Below, piece after piece: positions 1 to 9,756 of a stretch of DNA of 56,960 bases. A program made the position numbers and the translations under genes. The stretch is from Pseudomonas sp. AFG_SD02_1510_Pfu_092 (GTDB taxonomy: Bacteria > Pseudomonadota > Gammaproteobacteria > Pseudomonadales > Pseudomonadaceae). Location: assembly GCF_003331055.1 (NCBI RefSeq), contig NZ_PUQD01000033.1, positions 1 to 56,960 of the forward strand. Direction: 5' to 3'. Numbering within the stretch: position 1 is the first letter of the stretch; each line of letters begins with the position of its first letter. The notes below the pieces were generated by a model. That model saw nothing but the letters and a program-made list of their open reading frames with translations, was not told the origin of the DNA and made no database searches.

Positions 1-135
1 GGCCGGGGCTTTCCTTGGTCCCCCCCCGGCCCCCGCGGGGGCCCCCCCCCCCCCCCGGGGGGGGCGGCCCCCCCCCCCCCCCCCCCCCCCCCGGGCCCCC
101 CCCCGGGGGGGGGGGGGGCCCCCCCCGCGAAGAGG
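1..135. other. Low-complexity C/G homopolymer contig end
   Basis: This stretch is almost only runs of C and G, several longer than ten bases, with no coding potential. It is followed by a sequence resembling the tail of a P. putida REP palindrome (cgcgaagaggcc). I read it as an assembly or base-calling artefact at a contig end that fell in a REP element, not real biology. Confidence 0.8.
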
Positions 136-199
136 CCAGCACAGGCAACCTTTGACCGGATAATGATCAGGATAGCCCGCCCCTGCCACCATCATCAGC

Positions 200-1123
200 T
201 CAGCGAATGGCCGCAGCCCGCAACGGCGTATCCAGCCCCACCAGCGTCTCGATCATCGCCCGCGCCGCCGGCGACAGCCGATAACCGCTGCGGCTGACCA
301 CGCCGCAGCGCACGCTCAGCACTTCCAGCGCCGGCGGCAGGTTGCGCCAGTGCAGGCGCACCAGGCGGCCGCTGGTCAGGTCTTCGGCAACGGCCTCTTC
401 GCTGGCGGTGCCGATGGCGTCGCTGGCCTGCACCACGCTGCGCAGCACGGCCAGGTGCTCGGTTTGCAGGTGCGGGGTGAAGTCGCTGCGCCCGCTCAGG
501 TTGGCCAGGCGCTTGCGCACGCCGGGGGCGAGCAGGGCGCTGGCCAGCGGGTAGCTGAACAGGTCGTTGGTCGACAGGCTGTCCTTGGCCAGCAGCGGGT
601 GCCCCGGGCGGCAGAAGAACAGGCCGGGGCGCGGCGACAAGGGTTCGGTGTTGAAGTTGGGGTCGGCTTCGAACGGGCGGATGTCGTCGACGAAAAACTC
701 GATCTGCTCGCGGCGCAGGGCCTGGCCGAGGCGTTCGGCGTTATCCACCAGCAGCGAGGTGCGGATGCCCGGGTGGCGTTCCAGGAAATGCCGCAGGGCG
801 TCGGGCACCAGGCGCACGGCCAGTGCCGGGCCGCTGCCGAAGTGCAGCTCGCCGGCGTCGAGCTTGGTCATCTGCAGCACTTCGTTGCTCAGCTGCGCAG
901 CGCCCTGCACCAGGCGCCTGGCATGTTGCAGCACCACCAGGCCTTCGGGGGTGGGCGGCAGGGCTTTGCTGGCGCGGTCGACCAGCGGGCAGCCGAAGCT
1001 GTGTTCCAGGCTCTGGATGGCGCGGCTGAAGGCCGGCTGGGTGATGCCCATGGCCTCGGCGGCACGGACGAAACTGCGGTATTCGGTGAGGGCGATGAAG
1101 TAGCGCAGCTGACGGAGGTCCAT
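200..1123 (-). CDS. LysR-family transcriptional regulator
   Basis: A 307-residue protein of normal LysR length. Residues 1-60 form the winged helix-turn-helix (MDLRQLRYFIAL, then AAEAMGITQPAFSRAIQSLE), and residues about 90-295 form the periplasmic-binding-protein-like effector domain. It is transcribed in the same direction as the porin gene upstream of it, separated by a REP pair, so it is not in the usual divergent arrangement. The target and inducer cannot be told from sequence. The porin is the only close neighbour on this contig. The far side is lost in the contig end, so a downstream partner may be missing. Confidence 0.9.
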   Translation of the reverse strand: MDLRQLRYFIALTEYRSFVRAAEAMGITQPAFSRAIQSLEHSFGCPLVDRASKALPPTPEGLVVLQHARRLVQGAAQLSNEVLQMTKLDAGELHFGSGPALAVRLVPDALRHFLERHPGIRTSLLVDNAERLGQALRREQIEFFVDDIRPFEADPNFNTEPLSPRPGLFFCRPGHPLLAKDSLSTNDLFSYPLASALLAPGVRKRLANLSGRSDFTPHLQTEHLAVLRSVVQASDAIGTASEEAVAEDLTSGRLVRLHWRNLPPALEVLSVRCGVVSRSGYRLSPAARAMIETLVGLDTPLRAAAIR

Positions 1124-1224
1124 GTCACGGCTCTGGGGCGGGGGTAGGGGGACTATTCAAACGGTTGCTGCATATGTCGTCAAAGAAGGTTTATTGATTT
1201 GTTTATAGCTTATGGTTATTTGTC

Positions 1225-1320
1225 GGGCCTATTCGCGGGTAAACCCGCTCCCACAGGTACTGCACAGGTCTTCAGGCTTGTGCAGTCCCTGTGGGAGCGG
1301 GTTTACCCGCGAAGAGGCCC
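1225..1320. repeat. REP pair (inverted, BIME-like)
   Basis: Two copies of the P. putida REP palindrome face each other, 1225-1257 and 1289-1320. The core is cgggtaaacccgctcccacagg and its complement, with about 31 bases between. It lies between the LysR gene and the 3' end of the porin gene and could act as a transcription-attenuating hairpin. Confidence 0.9.
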
Positions 1321-1325
1321 TCAGG

Positions 1326-2579
1326 TCAAAGTAGATTCAGCGGGTAACTCACAATCAACCGGTTCTCATCGAAGGCATTGGTGCTGAAGTCCCTGCGCAT
1401 GGTGGAGTTGCGCCATTTCAGCGACAGGTCCTTGAAGCTGCCCGACTGCACCACATACGCCAGCTCGGTTTCCCGTGCCCATTCCTTGCCATCGTCCACG
1501 CCACCCGCAGTGACGTTGTCACCCTTGATATAGCGGTTCATCAGGGTCAGGCCGGGTACGCCGATGGTGGCGAAGTTGAAGTCGTGGCGTACCTGCCAGG
1601 AGCGTTCCTTGGCATTGTCGAAGCTTGAGTTGTAGCTGTCGTTGGCCAGGGTGCCGCCGCTGGTGCCGTTGACCCGCAGCCAGGCGTCGTCGCCGCTGAC
1701 TTTCTGCAGGCCGAGGTAGAAGGTGTGGCCCAGGTAGCGTGCCGAGAGCATCGCCGAGGCGGTGCGGTTGTCCAGTTCGCCGGCGCGTTCGGCGCCGTCT
1801 TCCTTGCCGATGAAGTAGCCGAGGTTGGCGCCCAGGGTCCAGTCGCCCAGCGGCTGGCTGTGCACCAGGTTGAGGTACTGCTGGCGGTAGATGTCCTTGA
1901 GCTGGGCATTCCACAAGCCGATCAGCGTGCGTTTGTCGTTGAAGGCGTACTCGCCGCCGGCAAAGTTGAAACGGTCAGAGGTGAACGCGGCTTTGCCGTT
2001 GAGCGACATATCTTCCATGCTGGCGTCGTTGCGCGGGCTGTTGCCGCGGAACTGGCCGGCGTACAGGGTCAGGCCGGCGATTTCCCTGGAGGTCAGCTGG
2101 CCGCCACGGAAGGTCTGAGGCAGTGAGCGGCCATCGTCCGCGCGCAGAATCGGCAGTACCGGCATCCATTCGCCCACTTTCAGCTCGGTTTGCGACAGCT
2201 TGGCTTTCAATGCCACACCCAGGCGGCCGAAGTCATCGGCGGGGCGGCCATCGTCGTGCACCGGCAACAGGTGGGTATTGGTGGTGCCTTTGCCGCCATC
2301 GAGCTTGAGCGAATACAGGCCCAGTACGTCCACGCCGAAACCGACGGTGCCTTGGGTGAAGCCTGAGCGGGCATCGAGGATGAAGCTCTGGGTCCATTCT
2401 TCGGCCTTGGCCTGCGCGTGGGCCGGGTCGACGAAATTGCGGTTGATGTAGAAGTTGCGCAGGTTGAGGGTGGCCTTGGCGTCTTCCACAAAGCCACCCT
2501 CGGCGGCGAACACGGGGAGGGCGCAGGACATGGCCAACAGGCCGGGCAGCAGCTGGCGTGCGGGTTGCAAAGTGCTCAT
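1326..2579 (-). CDS. OprD-family outer-membrane porin (BenF-like)
   Basis: An outer-membrane channel of the OprD/OpdK type, which takes up small carboxylates or amino acids. The preferred start at 2579 gives 417 residues with a classic signal peptide (hydrophobic segment, cleavage near VFAA/EGG). A longer frame to 2723 adds an Arg/Pro-rich leader that does not look translated. The mature start with NLRNFYINRNF and the ending on a beta-strand (LIVSYPLNLL) are typical of the family. Many amphipathic strands and the motif LKDIYRQQYLNLVH support an 18-stranded barrel. The substrate is not readable. KT2440 carries a benzoate-porin-like gene at the equivalent place beside ttgABC. Confidence 0.88.
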   Translation of the reverse strand: MSTLQPARQLLPGLLAMSCALPVFAAEGGFVEDAKATLNLRNFYINRNFVDPAHAQAKAEEWTQSFILDARSGFTQGTVGFGVDVLGLYSLKLDGGKGTTNTHLLPVHDDGRPADDFGRLGVALKAKLSQTELKVGEWMPVLPILRADDGRSLPQTFRGGQLTSREIAGLTLYAGQFRGNSPRNDASMEDMSLNGKAAFTSDRFNFAGGEYAFNDKRTLIGLWNAQLKDIYRQQYLNLVHSQPLGDWTLGANLGYFIGKEDGAERAGELDNRTASAMLSARYLGHTFYLGLQKVSGDDAWLRVNGTSGGTLANDSYNSSFDNAKERSWQVRHDFNFATIGVPGLTLMNRYIKGDNVTAGGVDDGKEWARETELAYVVQSGSFKDLSLKWRNSTMRRDFSTNAFDENRLIVSYPLNLL

Positions 2580-2785
2580 CTGTCGTGGATCTCTTGTTTT
2601 TATGGGCGAGCCGCTGCGCTGCAGGATGCGGCCTGCAGGCGCGGGTCTTGTGGGATGAACCGGGGGCAACGTTGCGTGGGAGGATGGTGCGCGGTGGGGC
2701 AGAGGCGAGGCAATTCGCTGCAAACGGAAGCGGGCGATAATCGAACGGAATGTTCTGGGTGGTTAATTTTTTACCTGTGCTGGCC

Positions 2786-2818
2786 CCGTGGGAGCGGGCG
2801 AGCCCGCGAAGAGGCCGG
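2786..2818. repeat. Single REP element
   Basis: One REP copy (gtgggagcgggcgagcccgcgaagaggcc type) lies in the 301-bp gap between ttgC and the porin start. It sits just beyond the ttgC terminator. The rest of this gap shows no other feature. Confidence 0.85.
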
Positions 2819-2830
2819 TTCAGGCCACAC

Positions 2831-2860
2831 AAAACAAAAAGCCCACCGCGTGGGTGGGCT
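2831..2860 (-). terminator. Rho-independent terminator of ttgABC
   Basis: On the minus strand an inverted repeat (stem about 8 bp, GCCCACC with CGGTGGGC) is followed by TTTTTGTTTT. It begins about 20 bases after the ttgC stop codon. Confidence 0.85.
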
Positions 2861-2880
2861 TGATGCTTTGACAGCTTCAA

Positions 2881-4338
2881 TCAGCTCTTCGGTGCTTCCA
2901 CCGCTGTCTGCTGGTTGTTGGCCTGCCCGGTCTGCTCGTACCAGCCACCACCAAGCGCCTTGTACAGGTTGACCTCGCTGGTCAGCTGCGAGAGGCGGTC
3001 GCCGATCAGCGCCTGCTGGGCGCTGAACAGGTTGCGCTGGGCATCGAGGAAGGTCAGGTTGCTGTCGATGCCGATGCGGTAGCGGCGTTCGGCCAGGCGG
3101 TAGTAGTCCTGGTTCGCCTGCACCAGGTCACGTTGCGCCTGCAACTGCTCTTCGAAGGTCTTGCGCGCCGCCAGGCCATCGGAGACTTCCTGGAAGGCGG
3201 TCTGGATGGTCTTCTCGTACTTGGCGACGTTGATGTCCTTCTGGATCTTCGAGTAGTCCAGGCTGGCCTTCAGGCTGCCGGCGTTGAAGATTGGCAGGTT
3301 GATCTGCGGCTGGAACAGCCAGGTGCCCTGGCCACCGGCGAACAGATGGCCCATGTCGGGGCCCAGGCTGCCAGCGTTGGCGGTCAGGCTGATGCTCGGG
3401 AAGAACGCTGCGCGGGCCGCGCCGATGTTGGCATTGGCGGCCCTGAGCAGGTGCTCGGCTTCCTGGATGTCCGGGCGCCGCTGGAGCACGTCCGACGGCA
3501 GGCCGGCCGGTACTTCGGCCAGCTGGTCGGCGTCGAGCTCCAGTGGCTTGGCCAGGTTCGCCGGAATGCCGGTGCCCAGCAGCACGGTCAGGCTGTTGAC
3601 GTCCTGGGCGACCAGGCGCTGGTACTGCGAGTATTTGACGCGGGCGCCTTCCACCGCGGTGCGCGCCTGGCTGACGTCGAGCGCCGAGGCCACGCCGACT
3701 TCGTTGCTGCGACGGGTGAGGTTGTAGCTTTCCTCGTAGGTCTTCAGCGTTTCTTCGGTCAGCTTGAACAGCGCCTGATCGGCCTGCCAGGTGTAATAGG
3801 CGTTGGCCACGCTGGCGACCAGGCTGATCTGCGTGGAGCGACGCGCCTGCTCGCTGGACAGGTAGGTTTCCAGGGCCTGCTCGGTCAGGCTGCGCACTCG
3901 GCCGAACAGGTCCAGCTCGTAGGCGCTGACGCCCAGAGTGGCCGAGTACTGGCTGGTGATGCCCGCTTCACCGGTCTGCGACATGTTCGCCGGCACCCGC
4001 TGACGGCTGCCGCTGCCGTTGGCCGAAACCGCCGGGAACAGGTCGGCCCGCTGGATGCGGTACTGCGCGCGGTAGGCGTCGATGTTCAGCGCCGCGACGC
4101 GCAGGTCGCGGTTGTTGACCAGCGCGGTCTGGATCAGTTGCTGCAGCGCCGGGTCGTGGAAGAACTGGCGCCAGCCCTGCTCGGCAGCGGCAACGTCCGC
4201 CGACTGTGTCGGCGAGTACGCAGGGCCCTGCGGCCACTGCGCTGCCACCGGCGATTCCGGGGTCTGGTAGTCAGGGATCAGCGAGCAGCCGCCAAGAATG
4301 AAAGCGGTTACCGCCAGGGACAACAAAGACTTGGTCAT
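2881..4338 (-). CDS. ttgC: TtgC, outer-membrane channel of RND efflux pump
   Basis: A 485-residue OprM/TolC-type outer-membrane lipoprotein forming the exit duct of the TtgABC tripartite pump, which exports antibiotics, plant secondary metabolites and, modestly, toluene. The N-terminus is a lipoprotein signal with lipobox LGGC (Cys18). Two repeated OEP domains follow, with the typical [20 protein letters not shown] linker and [25 protein letters not shown] motifs. Its ATG overlaps the ttgB stop by 4 bp (4335-4338), so translation is coupled. It is the last gene of ttgABC and is followed by a terminator. Length and order match P. putida TtgC. Confidence 0.95.
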   Translation of the reverse strand: MTKSLLSLAVTAFILGGCSLIPDYQTPESPVAAQWPQGPAYSPTQSADVAAAEQGWRQFFHDPALQQLIQTALVNNRDLRVAALNIDAYRAQYRIQRADLFPAVSANGSGSRQRVPANMSQTGEAGITSQYSATLGVSAYELDLFGRVRSLTEQALETYLSSEQARRSTQISLVASVANAYYTWQADQALFKLTEETLKTYEESYNLTRRSNEVGVASALDVSQARTAVEGARVKYSQYQRLVAQDVNSLTVLLGTGIPANLAKPLELDADQLAEVPAGLPSDVLQRRPDIQEAEHLLRAANANIGAARAAFFPSISLTANAGSLGPDMGHLFAGGQGTWLFQPQINLPIFNAGSLKASLDYSKIQKDINVAKYEKTIQTAFQEVSDGLAARKTFEEQLQAQRDLVQANQDYYRLAERRYRIGIDSNLTFLDAQRNLFSAQQALIGDRLSQLTSEVNLYKALGGGWYEQTGQANNQQTAVEAPKS

Positions 4339-7300
4339 TGCCCAGCCTCATAACGTGGAGTTTCAGGGGTGGCGTCTTTTTCCGGCTCTTTGCTGCCGAA
4401 CAGCGACGACACTGCGACGAAGAACAGTGGTACCCAGAAAATTGCCAGCACGGTCGCACTGATCATGCCGCCGATCACGCCAGTACCAATGGCGTGCTGG
4501 CTGCCGGCACCGGCGCCGCTGGCGATGGTCAACGGTACCACGCCGAGGATGAACGCCAGCGAGGTCATGATGATCGGGCGCAGACGCATGCGGCACGCCT
4601 CGATCGCCGCGTCATACAGGCTGCGGCCCTGCTCGTGCAGTTCCTTGGCGAACTCGACGATCAGAATGGCGTTTTTCGCCGCCAGGCCGATGGTGGTCAA
4701 CAGGCCGACCAGGAAGTACACGTCGTTGGACAAGCCGCGCAGGCTGGTGGCGATCAGGGCGCCGATGATCCCCAGCGGCACGACCAGCACCACGGCGATC
4801 GGGATCGACCAGCTTTCGTACAGGGCCGCCAGGCACAGGAACACGAACAATACCGAGAGGGCGAACAGCGCCGGCATCTGCGAACCGGAGAGTTTTTCCT
4901 CGTAGGACATGCCGGTCCAGGAGAAGCCGATGCCGCTTGGCAGTTCGCCGGCGATGCGCTCGACCTCGGCCATGGCCTCACCGGTACTGTAGCCCGGCGC
5001 CGGTGCACCGAGAATTTCCATCGCCTCGACGCCGTTGTAACGCGACAGCTTCGGCGAACCGTAGGTCCACTCGCCTTTGGCGAAGGAGGAGAACGGCACC
5101 ATTTCGCCGGCGCCATTGCGCACGTACCACTTCTGCAGGTCTTCCGGGCTCATCCGCGCGTTTGGCTCGCCCTGGATGTACACCTTCTTGACCCGGCCAC
5201 GGTCGATGAAGTCGTTGACGTAGCTGGCACCCAGGGCAATCGACAGGGTGTTGTTGATGTCGGCGATGGTCACGCCCAGGGCGCTGGCACGTTCGTCATC
5301 GATGGTCAGCTGGTACTGCGGCTCATCGTTCAGGCCGTTCGGGCGCACCGCACTGAGGACCTTGCTTTGCGCGGCCTTGGCCAGGAACTGGTTGCGCGCT
5401 TCCATCAGCTTGGCATGGCCGACACCGCCACGGTCCTGCAGGAACACGTCGAAACCGGTGGCGTTACCCAGCTCAAGTACCGCAGGCGGGGCGAAGGCGA
5501 ACACCATCGCATCGCGGAAGGTGAAGAAATGCTGCTGGGCACGCTGGGCCAGGGCGAACACGCTGTTCTCCTTGGAGCGCTCGCCCCACGGCTTGAGCAT
5601 GATGAACGCCATGCCCGAGCTCTGGCCACGGCCGGCGAAGTTGAAGCCGTTGACGGTGAACACCGACGACACGGTGTCGGCTTCTTCCTTGAGCAGGTAT
5701 TCACGCATCTGGTCGACCACTACCTGGGTGCGCTCGGCACTGGAGCCGGCCGGGGTCTGCACCTGGGCGAACAGCACGCCCTGGTCTTCTTCGGGCAGGA
5801 ACGCGGTAGGGATGCGGGCGAACAGCCAGATCATGCCGACCACGATCAGCGCATAGGCCAGCAGGAACGGTACCTTGTTGCGCAGGATGGTACCGACGCT
5901 GCGCTCGTAGCCGGTAACGCTGCGGTCGAAGTTGCGGTTGAACCAGCCGAAGAAACCGCCCTTGGCCACATGGTGCTCGCCCTTCTTCAGCGGCTTGAGC
6001 ATGGTGGCGCACAGGGCCGGGGTGAACACCAGCGCCACCAGTACCGACAGGCCCATGGCCGAGACGATGGTGATGGAGAACTGCCGGTAGATCACACCCG
6101 TGGAACCGCCGAAGAACGCCATCGGCAGCAGTACCGCCGACAGCACCAGGGCGATACCCACCAAGGCCCCCTGGATCTGCTCCATCGAGCGCTTGGTCGC
6201 TTCCTTGGGCGGCAAGCCTTCCTCGGACATTACCCGCTCGACGTTCTCCACCACGACGATGGCGTCGTCCACCAGCAGGCCGATGGCCAGCACCATGGCG
6301 AACATGGTCAGGGTGTTGATGCTGAAGCCCGCTGCGGCAAGGATGCCGAAGGTACCCAGCAACACCACCGGTACGGTCATGGTGGTGATGACGGTGGCGC
6401 GGAAGTTCTGCAGGAACAGGTACATCACCAGGAAGACCAGGACCACGGCTTCGATCAGGGTGTGGATCACGCCACTGATGGATTCGGTGACCACCGGGGT
6501 GGTGTCATACGGGAACACCGCTTTCACCCCGGGCGGGAAGAACGGTTCCAGGTCGGCAATGGTCTTGCGCAGGGCCTTGGCGGTGTCCAGGGCGTTGGCG
6601 CCCGTCGCCAGTTTTACCGCCAGGCCGGAAGCCGGCTTGCCGTTGAACTGGGCGCTGACTGCGTAGTTTTCACCCCCCAGGCCAACCTCGGCGACATCAC
6701 CCAGGCGCACCTGCGAGCCGTCGCTGTTGACCTTGAGCAGGATCTTCTCGAACTGCTCGGCCGTCTGCAGGCGGGTCTTGCCGATGATGGTGGCGTTCAG
6801 CTGCGTGCCTGGCATGGCCGGCAGGCCGCCGAGCTGGCCGGACGACACCTGCACGTTCTGCGCGGCGACCGCGGTCTTGACGTCGACCGGGGTCAGCTGG
6901 AACTTGTTCAGCTTGGCCGGATCGAGCCAGATACGCATGGCGTACTGGGCGCCGAACACCTGGAAGTCACCCACGCCTGCGGTACGCGAGATCGGGTCCT
7001 GCATGTTGGAGACGATGTAGTTGGCCAGGTCGTCCTTGCTCATGCTGCCGTCTTCGGACACCAGGCCGATCACCAACAGGAAGTTCTTCACTGCCTTGGT
7101 GACACGGATACCTTGCTGCTGCACTTCCTGCGGCAGCAGCGGGGTAGCCAGGTTCAGCTTGTTCTGCACCTGCACCTGCGCGGTGTCGGGGTTGGTACCC
7201 TGCTCGAAGGTGGCGGTAATGGTCATGCTGCCGTCGGAGTTGCTTTCCGACGACACGTAACGCAGGTTGTCGATGCCGTTGAGCTGTTGCTCGATCACCT

Positions 7301-7487
7301 GGACCACGGTGTCCTGCACGGTCTGCGCCGAGGCGCCCGGGTAGGTCACGGCGATGGCGATGGCCGGCGGCGCGATGCTGGGGTACTGGTTGATCGGCAG
7401 CTTCAGGATCGACAAGGCGCCGACCAGCATGATCACCAAGGCGATCACCCAGGCGAAGATCGGGCGATCGATAAAGAACTTCGACAT
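4335..7487 (-). CDS. ttgB: TtgB, RND-family inner-membrane efflux transporter
   Basis: A 1050-residue HAE1-type RND proton/drug antiporter, the energy-coupled subunit of TtgABC. The N-terminus [17 protein letters not shown] is the family hallmark. Visible features are the two large periplasmic loops after TM1 and TM7, the TM4 proton-relay pair in [16 protein letters not shown], and [14 protein letters not shown]. The length equals known TtgB/MexB/AcrB proteins and the frame is intact throughout. It starts 4 bases after the ttgA stop region and overlaps ttgC. Antisense frames across this gene are very long (over 1400 codons) but are GC-bias shadows. Confidence 0.96.
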   Translation of the reverse strand: MSKFFIDRPIFAWVIALVIMLVGALSILKLPINQYPSIAPPAIAIAVTYPGASAQTVQDTVVQVIEQQLNGIDNLRYVSSESNSDGSMTITATFEQGTNPDTAQVQVQNKLNLATPLLPQEVQQQGIRVTKAVKNFLLVIGLVSEDGSMSKDDLANYIVSNMQDPISRTAGVGDFQVFGAQYAMRIWLDPAKLNKFQLTPVDVKTAVAAQNVQVSSGQLGGLPAMPGTQLNATIIGKTRLQTAEQFEKILLKVNSDGSQVRLGDVAEVGLGGENYAVSAQFNGKPASGLAVKLATGANALDTAKALRKTIADLEPFFPPGVKAVFPYDTTPVVTESISGVIHTLIEAVVLVFLVMYLFLQNFRATVITTMTVPVVLLGTFGILAAAGFSINTLTMFAMVLAIGLLVDDAIVVVENVERVMSEEGLPPKEATKRSMEQIQGALVGIALVLSAVLLPMAFFGGSTGVIYRQFSITIVSAMGLSVLVALVFTPALCATMLKPLKKGEHHVAKGGFFGWFNRNFDRSVTGYERSVGTILRNKVPFLLAYALIVVGMIWLFARIPTAFLPEEDQGVLFAQVQTPAGSSAERTQVVVDQMREYLLKEEADTVSSVFTVNGFNFAGRGQSSGMAFIMLKPWGERSKENSVFALAQRAQQHFFTFRDAMVFAFAPPAVLELGNATGFDVFLQDRGGVGHAKLMEARNQFLAKAAQSKVLSAVRPNGLNDEPQYQLTIDDERASALGVTIADINNTLSIALGASYVNDFIDRGRVKKVYIQGEPNARMSPEDLQKWYVRNGAGEMVPFSSFAKGEWTYGSPKLSRYNGVEAMEILGAPAPGYSTGEAMAEVERIAGELPSGIGFSWTGMSYEEKLSGSQMPALFALSVLFVFLCLAALYESWSIPIAVVLVVPLGIIGALIATSLRGLSNDVYFLVGLLTTIGLAAKNAILIVEFAKELHEQGRSLYDAAIEACRMRLRPIIMTSLAFILGVVPLTIASGAGAGSQHAIGTGVIGGMISATVLAIFWVPLFFVAVSSLFGSKEPEKDATPETPRYEAGQ

Positions 7488-7490
7488 GGT

Positions 7491-8645
7491 TTACTCCGCT
7501 TTGCCGTCTGCTTTCGCCGCGTTGGCCTGATCAGGGCTGGCCGGCTTCTTGACGTTGGTGGCTTCGCTGACTTTTACCTCCACGCCCGGGCGTACGTACT
7601 GCAGCCCTTCGGTGATCAGGCGGTCGCCCGGTTTGAGGCCTTCCTCGATCAGCCAGTCGCTACCCAGGGTACGGTTGGCCTTGAGCTGGCGCAGTTCGAC
7701 CTTGTTTTCCTGGTTGACCACCAGCGCGGTCGGCGCGCCCTTGAGGTCGCGGGTCACGCCCTGTTGCGGCGCCAGGATGGCGTTGGCGTTGACCCCGGCC
7801 TTGAGCCGCGCATGCACGAACATGCCGGGCAGCAGGGTGTGGTCGGGGTTGGGGAACAGCGCGCGCAGGGTGACCGAGCCGGTTGTCTCGTCGACCGCGA
7901 CCTCGGAGAACTCCAGGCGGCCTTCCTGTTTGAACAGGCTGCCGTCTTCCAGCACCAGTTGCACCGAGGCAGCGTTGTCGCCGGCCTTTTGCAGCTGGCC
8001 GCTTTCCAGGTCACGACGCAGCTTGAGCAGCTCGGCAGTGGACTGGGTGACATCGACGTAGATCGGGTCGAGTTGCTGGATGGTCGCCATGGCATTGGCC
8101 TGGCCGTTGCTCACCAGGGCACCTTCGGTGAACGAGGAACGGCCGATACGGCCGCTGATCGGGGCCAGGACCTTGGTGTAGCGCAGGTCGATCTGCGCGC
8201 TTTTCAGCGAAGCCTCGGCCTGCAATCGTTTGGCATTGGCGTCGTCGTATTCCTGTTTGGAAACAGCCTGTTCGTCGATCAGCTGCTTGTAGCGTTCGGC
8301 CAGCGAGCGGGTAGCCTGCAGGTTGGCCTGGGCATTGGCCAGGTTGGCTTCGTACACGGCAGGGTCGATCTGGTACAGCTGCTGGCCTGCCTTGACCTCG
8401 CTGCCTTCCTTGAACAGGCGCTTGAGGATGATGCCGTTGACCTGCGGGCGCACTTCGGCGACGCGGTAGGCAGTGGTACGGCCCGGCAGTTCCGTGGTCA
8501 GGGTGAAGGCTTGCGGCTGGATGGTCACGACGCCGACCTGAGGAGCCTGCGCCGCTGGCGCTGCTTCTTCTTTCTTACAGCCACTGAGCAGGGTTGCCAG
8601 GGCGACGGCGGAAACCAGAGCGGTGACGGCTGGCTTGAATTGCAT
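7491..8645 (-). CDS. ttgA: TtgA, periplasmic membrane-fusion protein of RND pump
   Basis: A 384-residue periplasmic adaptor that bridges TtgB and TtgC. The N-terminal lipoprotein signal ends in lipobox LSGC (Cys23) followed by KKEE. Domain order is typical: lipoyl halves around TELPGRTTAYRVAEVRPQVNG and RYTKVLAPISGRIG, a coiled-coil hairpin at about residues 100-160 (LANAQANLQATRSLAERYKQ), a beta-barrel, and a membrane-proximal domain. It is the first gene of the operon. Its promoter lies in the 257-bp divergent region shared with ttgR and is covered by the TtgR operator. Confidence 0.95.
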   Translation of the reverse strand: MQFKPAVTALVSAVALATLLSGCKKEEAAPAAQAPQVGVVTIQPQAFTLTTELPGRTTAYRVAEVRPQVNGIILKRLFKEGSEVKAGQQLYQIDPAVYEANLANAQANLQATRSLAERYKQLIDEQAVSKQEYDDANAKRLQAEASLKSAQIDLRYTKVLAPISGRIGRSSFTEGALVSNGQANAMATIQQLDPIYVDVTQSTAELLKLRRDLESGQLQKAGDNAASVQLVLEDGSLFKQEGRLEFSEVAVDETTGSVTLRALFPNPDHTLLPGMFVHARLKAGVNANAILAPQQGVTRDLKGAPTALVVNQENKVELRQLKANRTLGSDWLIEEGLKPGDRLITEGLQYVRPGVEVKVSEATNVKKPASPDQANAAKADGKAE

Positions 8646-8751
8646 GAGGATCCTCGGGTCGCTGGAGCAGGGAGACGCTCAAGAGTAATGGAAGAGTCTT
8701 GATCTGGAAAAATTGCTATCCGGTGGATAAATAGCTTGCTAAGGAATATAC

Positions 8752-8773
8752 TTACATTCATGGTTGTTTGTAA
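8752..8773. promoter_or_regulatory. TtgR operator in ttgA-ttgR divergent promoter
   Basis: A quasi-palindrome with arms TTACA (8752-8756) and TGTAA (8769-8773) and a 12-base centre containing catggttgtt. As I recall it, this closely matches the published P. putida TtgR operator overlapping the ttgA and ttgR promoters. TtgR bound here represses both directions. Flavonoids and antibiotics release it. Confidence 0.85.
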
Positions 8774-8902
8774 ATACCGCTGGGTTGTACTTAGGTACTG
8801 CCACAGCCCTTGATTAGTTCATCCGCGAGGCACCCTGCAGAGGTGCCCCCGGAGCGTTCCCCGCCGCGCCGCGCGTTCGGGGCAGATGAGGTTTGTACTG
8901 CC

Positions 8903-9535
8903 ATGGTCCGTCGAACCAAAGAGGAAGCCCAGGAAACCCGCGCCCAGATCATCGAGGCGGCGGAAAAGGCCTTCTACAAGCGCGGGGTCGCGCGCACCAC
9001 CCTGGCCGACATCGCCGAACTGGCAGGTGTGACGCGCGGGGCGATCTACTGGCACTTCAACAACAAGGCCGAGCTGGTCCAGGCGCTGCTCGACAGCCTG
9101 CACGAAACACATGACCACCTGGCGCGGGCGAGCGAAAGCGAGGACGAACTGGACCCGCTTGGCTGCATGCGCAAGCTGTTGCTGCAAGTGTTCAACGAGT
9201 TGGTGCTCGATGCCCGAACCCGGCGTATCAATGAAATCCTGCATCACAAATGCGAGTTCACCGATGACATGTGTGAAATTCGCCAGCAGCGCCAGGGTGC
9301 GGTGCTGGATTGCCACAAGGGCATCACCCTGGCGCTGGCCAATGCCGTGCGCCGGGGCCAGTTGCCAGGCGAGCTGGATGTCGAGCGCGCGGCGGTGGCC
9401 ATGTTTGCCTATGTCGATGGCCTGATCGGCCGCTGGCTGTTGCTGCCTGACAGTGTCGATCTGTTGCAGGATGTCGAAAAATGGGTCGACACCGGGCTGG
9501 ATATGCTGCGCTTGAGCCCGGCTCTGCGCAAATGA
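8903..9535 (+). CDS. ttgR: TtgR, TetR-family repressor of ttgABC
   Basis: The ATG at 8903 gives 210 residues, the length of P. putida TtgR. A longer in-frame start at 8810 would run through the operator-side leader and is rejected. The N-terminal TetR HTH is clear ([20 protein letters not shown], then [21 protein letters not shown]). The helical ligand-binding domain runs from about residue 50 to 205. It binds hydrophobic drugs and plant phenolics and then leaves the shared operator. It is divergent from ttgA. Confidence 0.95.
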   Translation: MVRRTKEEAQETRAQIIEAAEKAFYKRGVARTTLADIAELAGVTRGAIYWHFNNKAELVQALLDSLHETHDHLARASESEDELDPLGCMRKLLLQVFNELVLDARTRRINEILHHKCEFTDDMCEIRQQRQGAVLDCHKGITLALANAVRRGQLPGELDVERAAVAMFAYVDGLIGRWLLLPDSVDLLQDVEKWVDTGLDMLRLSPALRK

Positions 9536-9623
9536 CACTTTGTTAAGGATTGTGAGGGAGTGTTTCCCCTTTGTGTTAAGGGGGGATTAATGCTTTCGGG
9601 TGACCTTGAACAAATCAAGGATC

Positions 9624-9742
9624 CTGTGGGAGCGGCCTTGTGTCGCGATAGGGCTGCGCAGCAGCCCCGACAATTTGTGCATCACTGCTGAAATCCTGGG
9701 GCCGCTTCGCGGCCCTTTCGCGACACAAGGCCGCTCCCACAG
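9624..9742. repeat. Variant REP-type inverted pair between ttgR and MFS gene
   Basis: Outer arms ctgtgggagcggccttgtgt (from 9624) and their complement (to 9742) enclose smaller GC hairpins (ggctgcgcagcagcc and ggccgcttcgcggcc). It differs from the commoner gggtaaaccc REP type in this window. It lies between convergent genes and can fold as a bidirectional terminator-like structure. Confidence 0.85.
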
Positions 9743-9756
9743 AGATCGTGTAGCTT

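Noticed and set aside
1225..1320. REP pairs as remnants of insertion sequences
   Set aside because: They are short, widely repeated palindromes of the P. putida REP type without transposase sequence or target-site duplications. No REP-associated transposase gene is in the window.
4338..8702. A 1454-codon open frame on the plus strand antisense to ttgB and ttgA
   Set aside because: It is a shadow caused by GC-rich third positions. The minus strand carries intact, recognisable pump genes, and the antisense product is His/Gln/Arg-rich low-complexity sequence with no family features.
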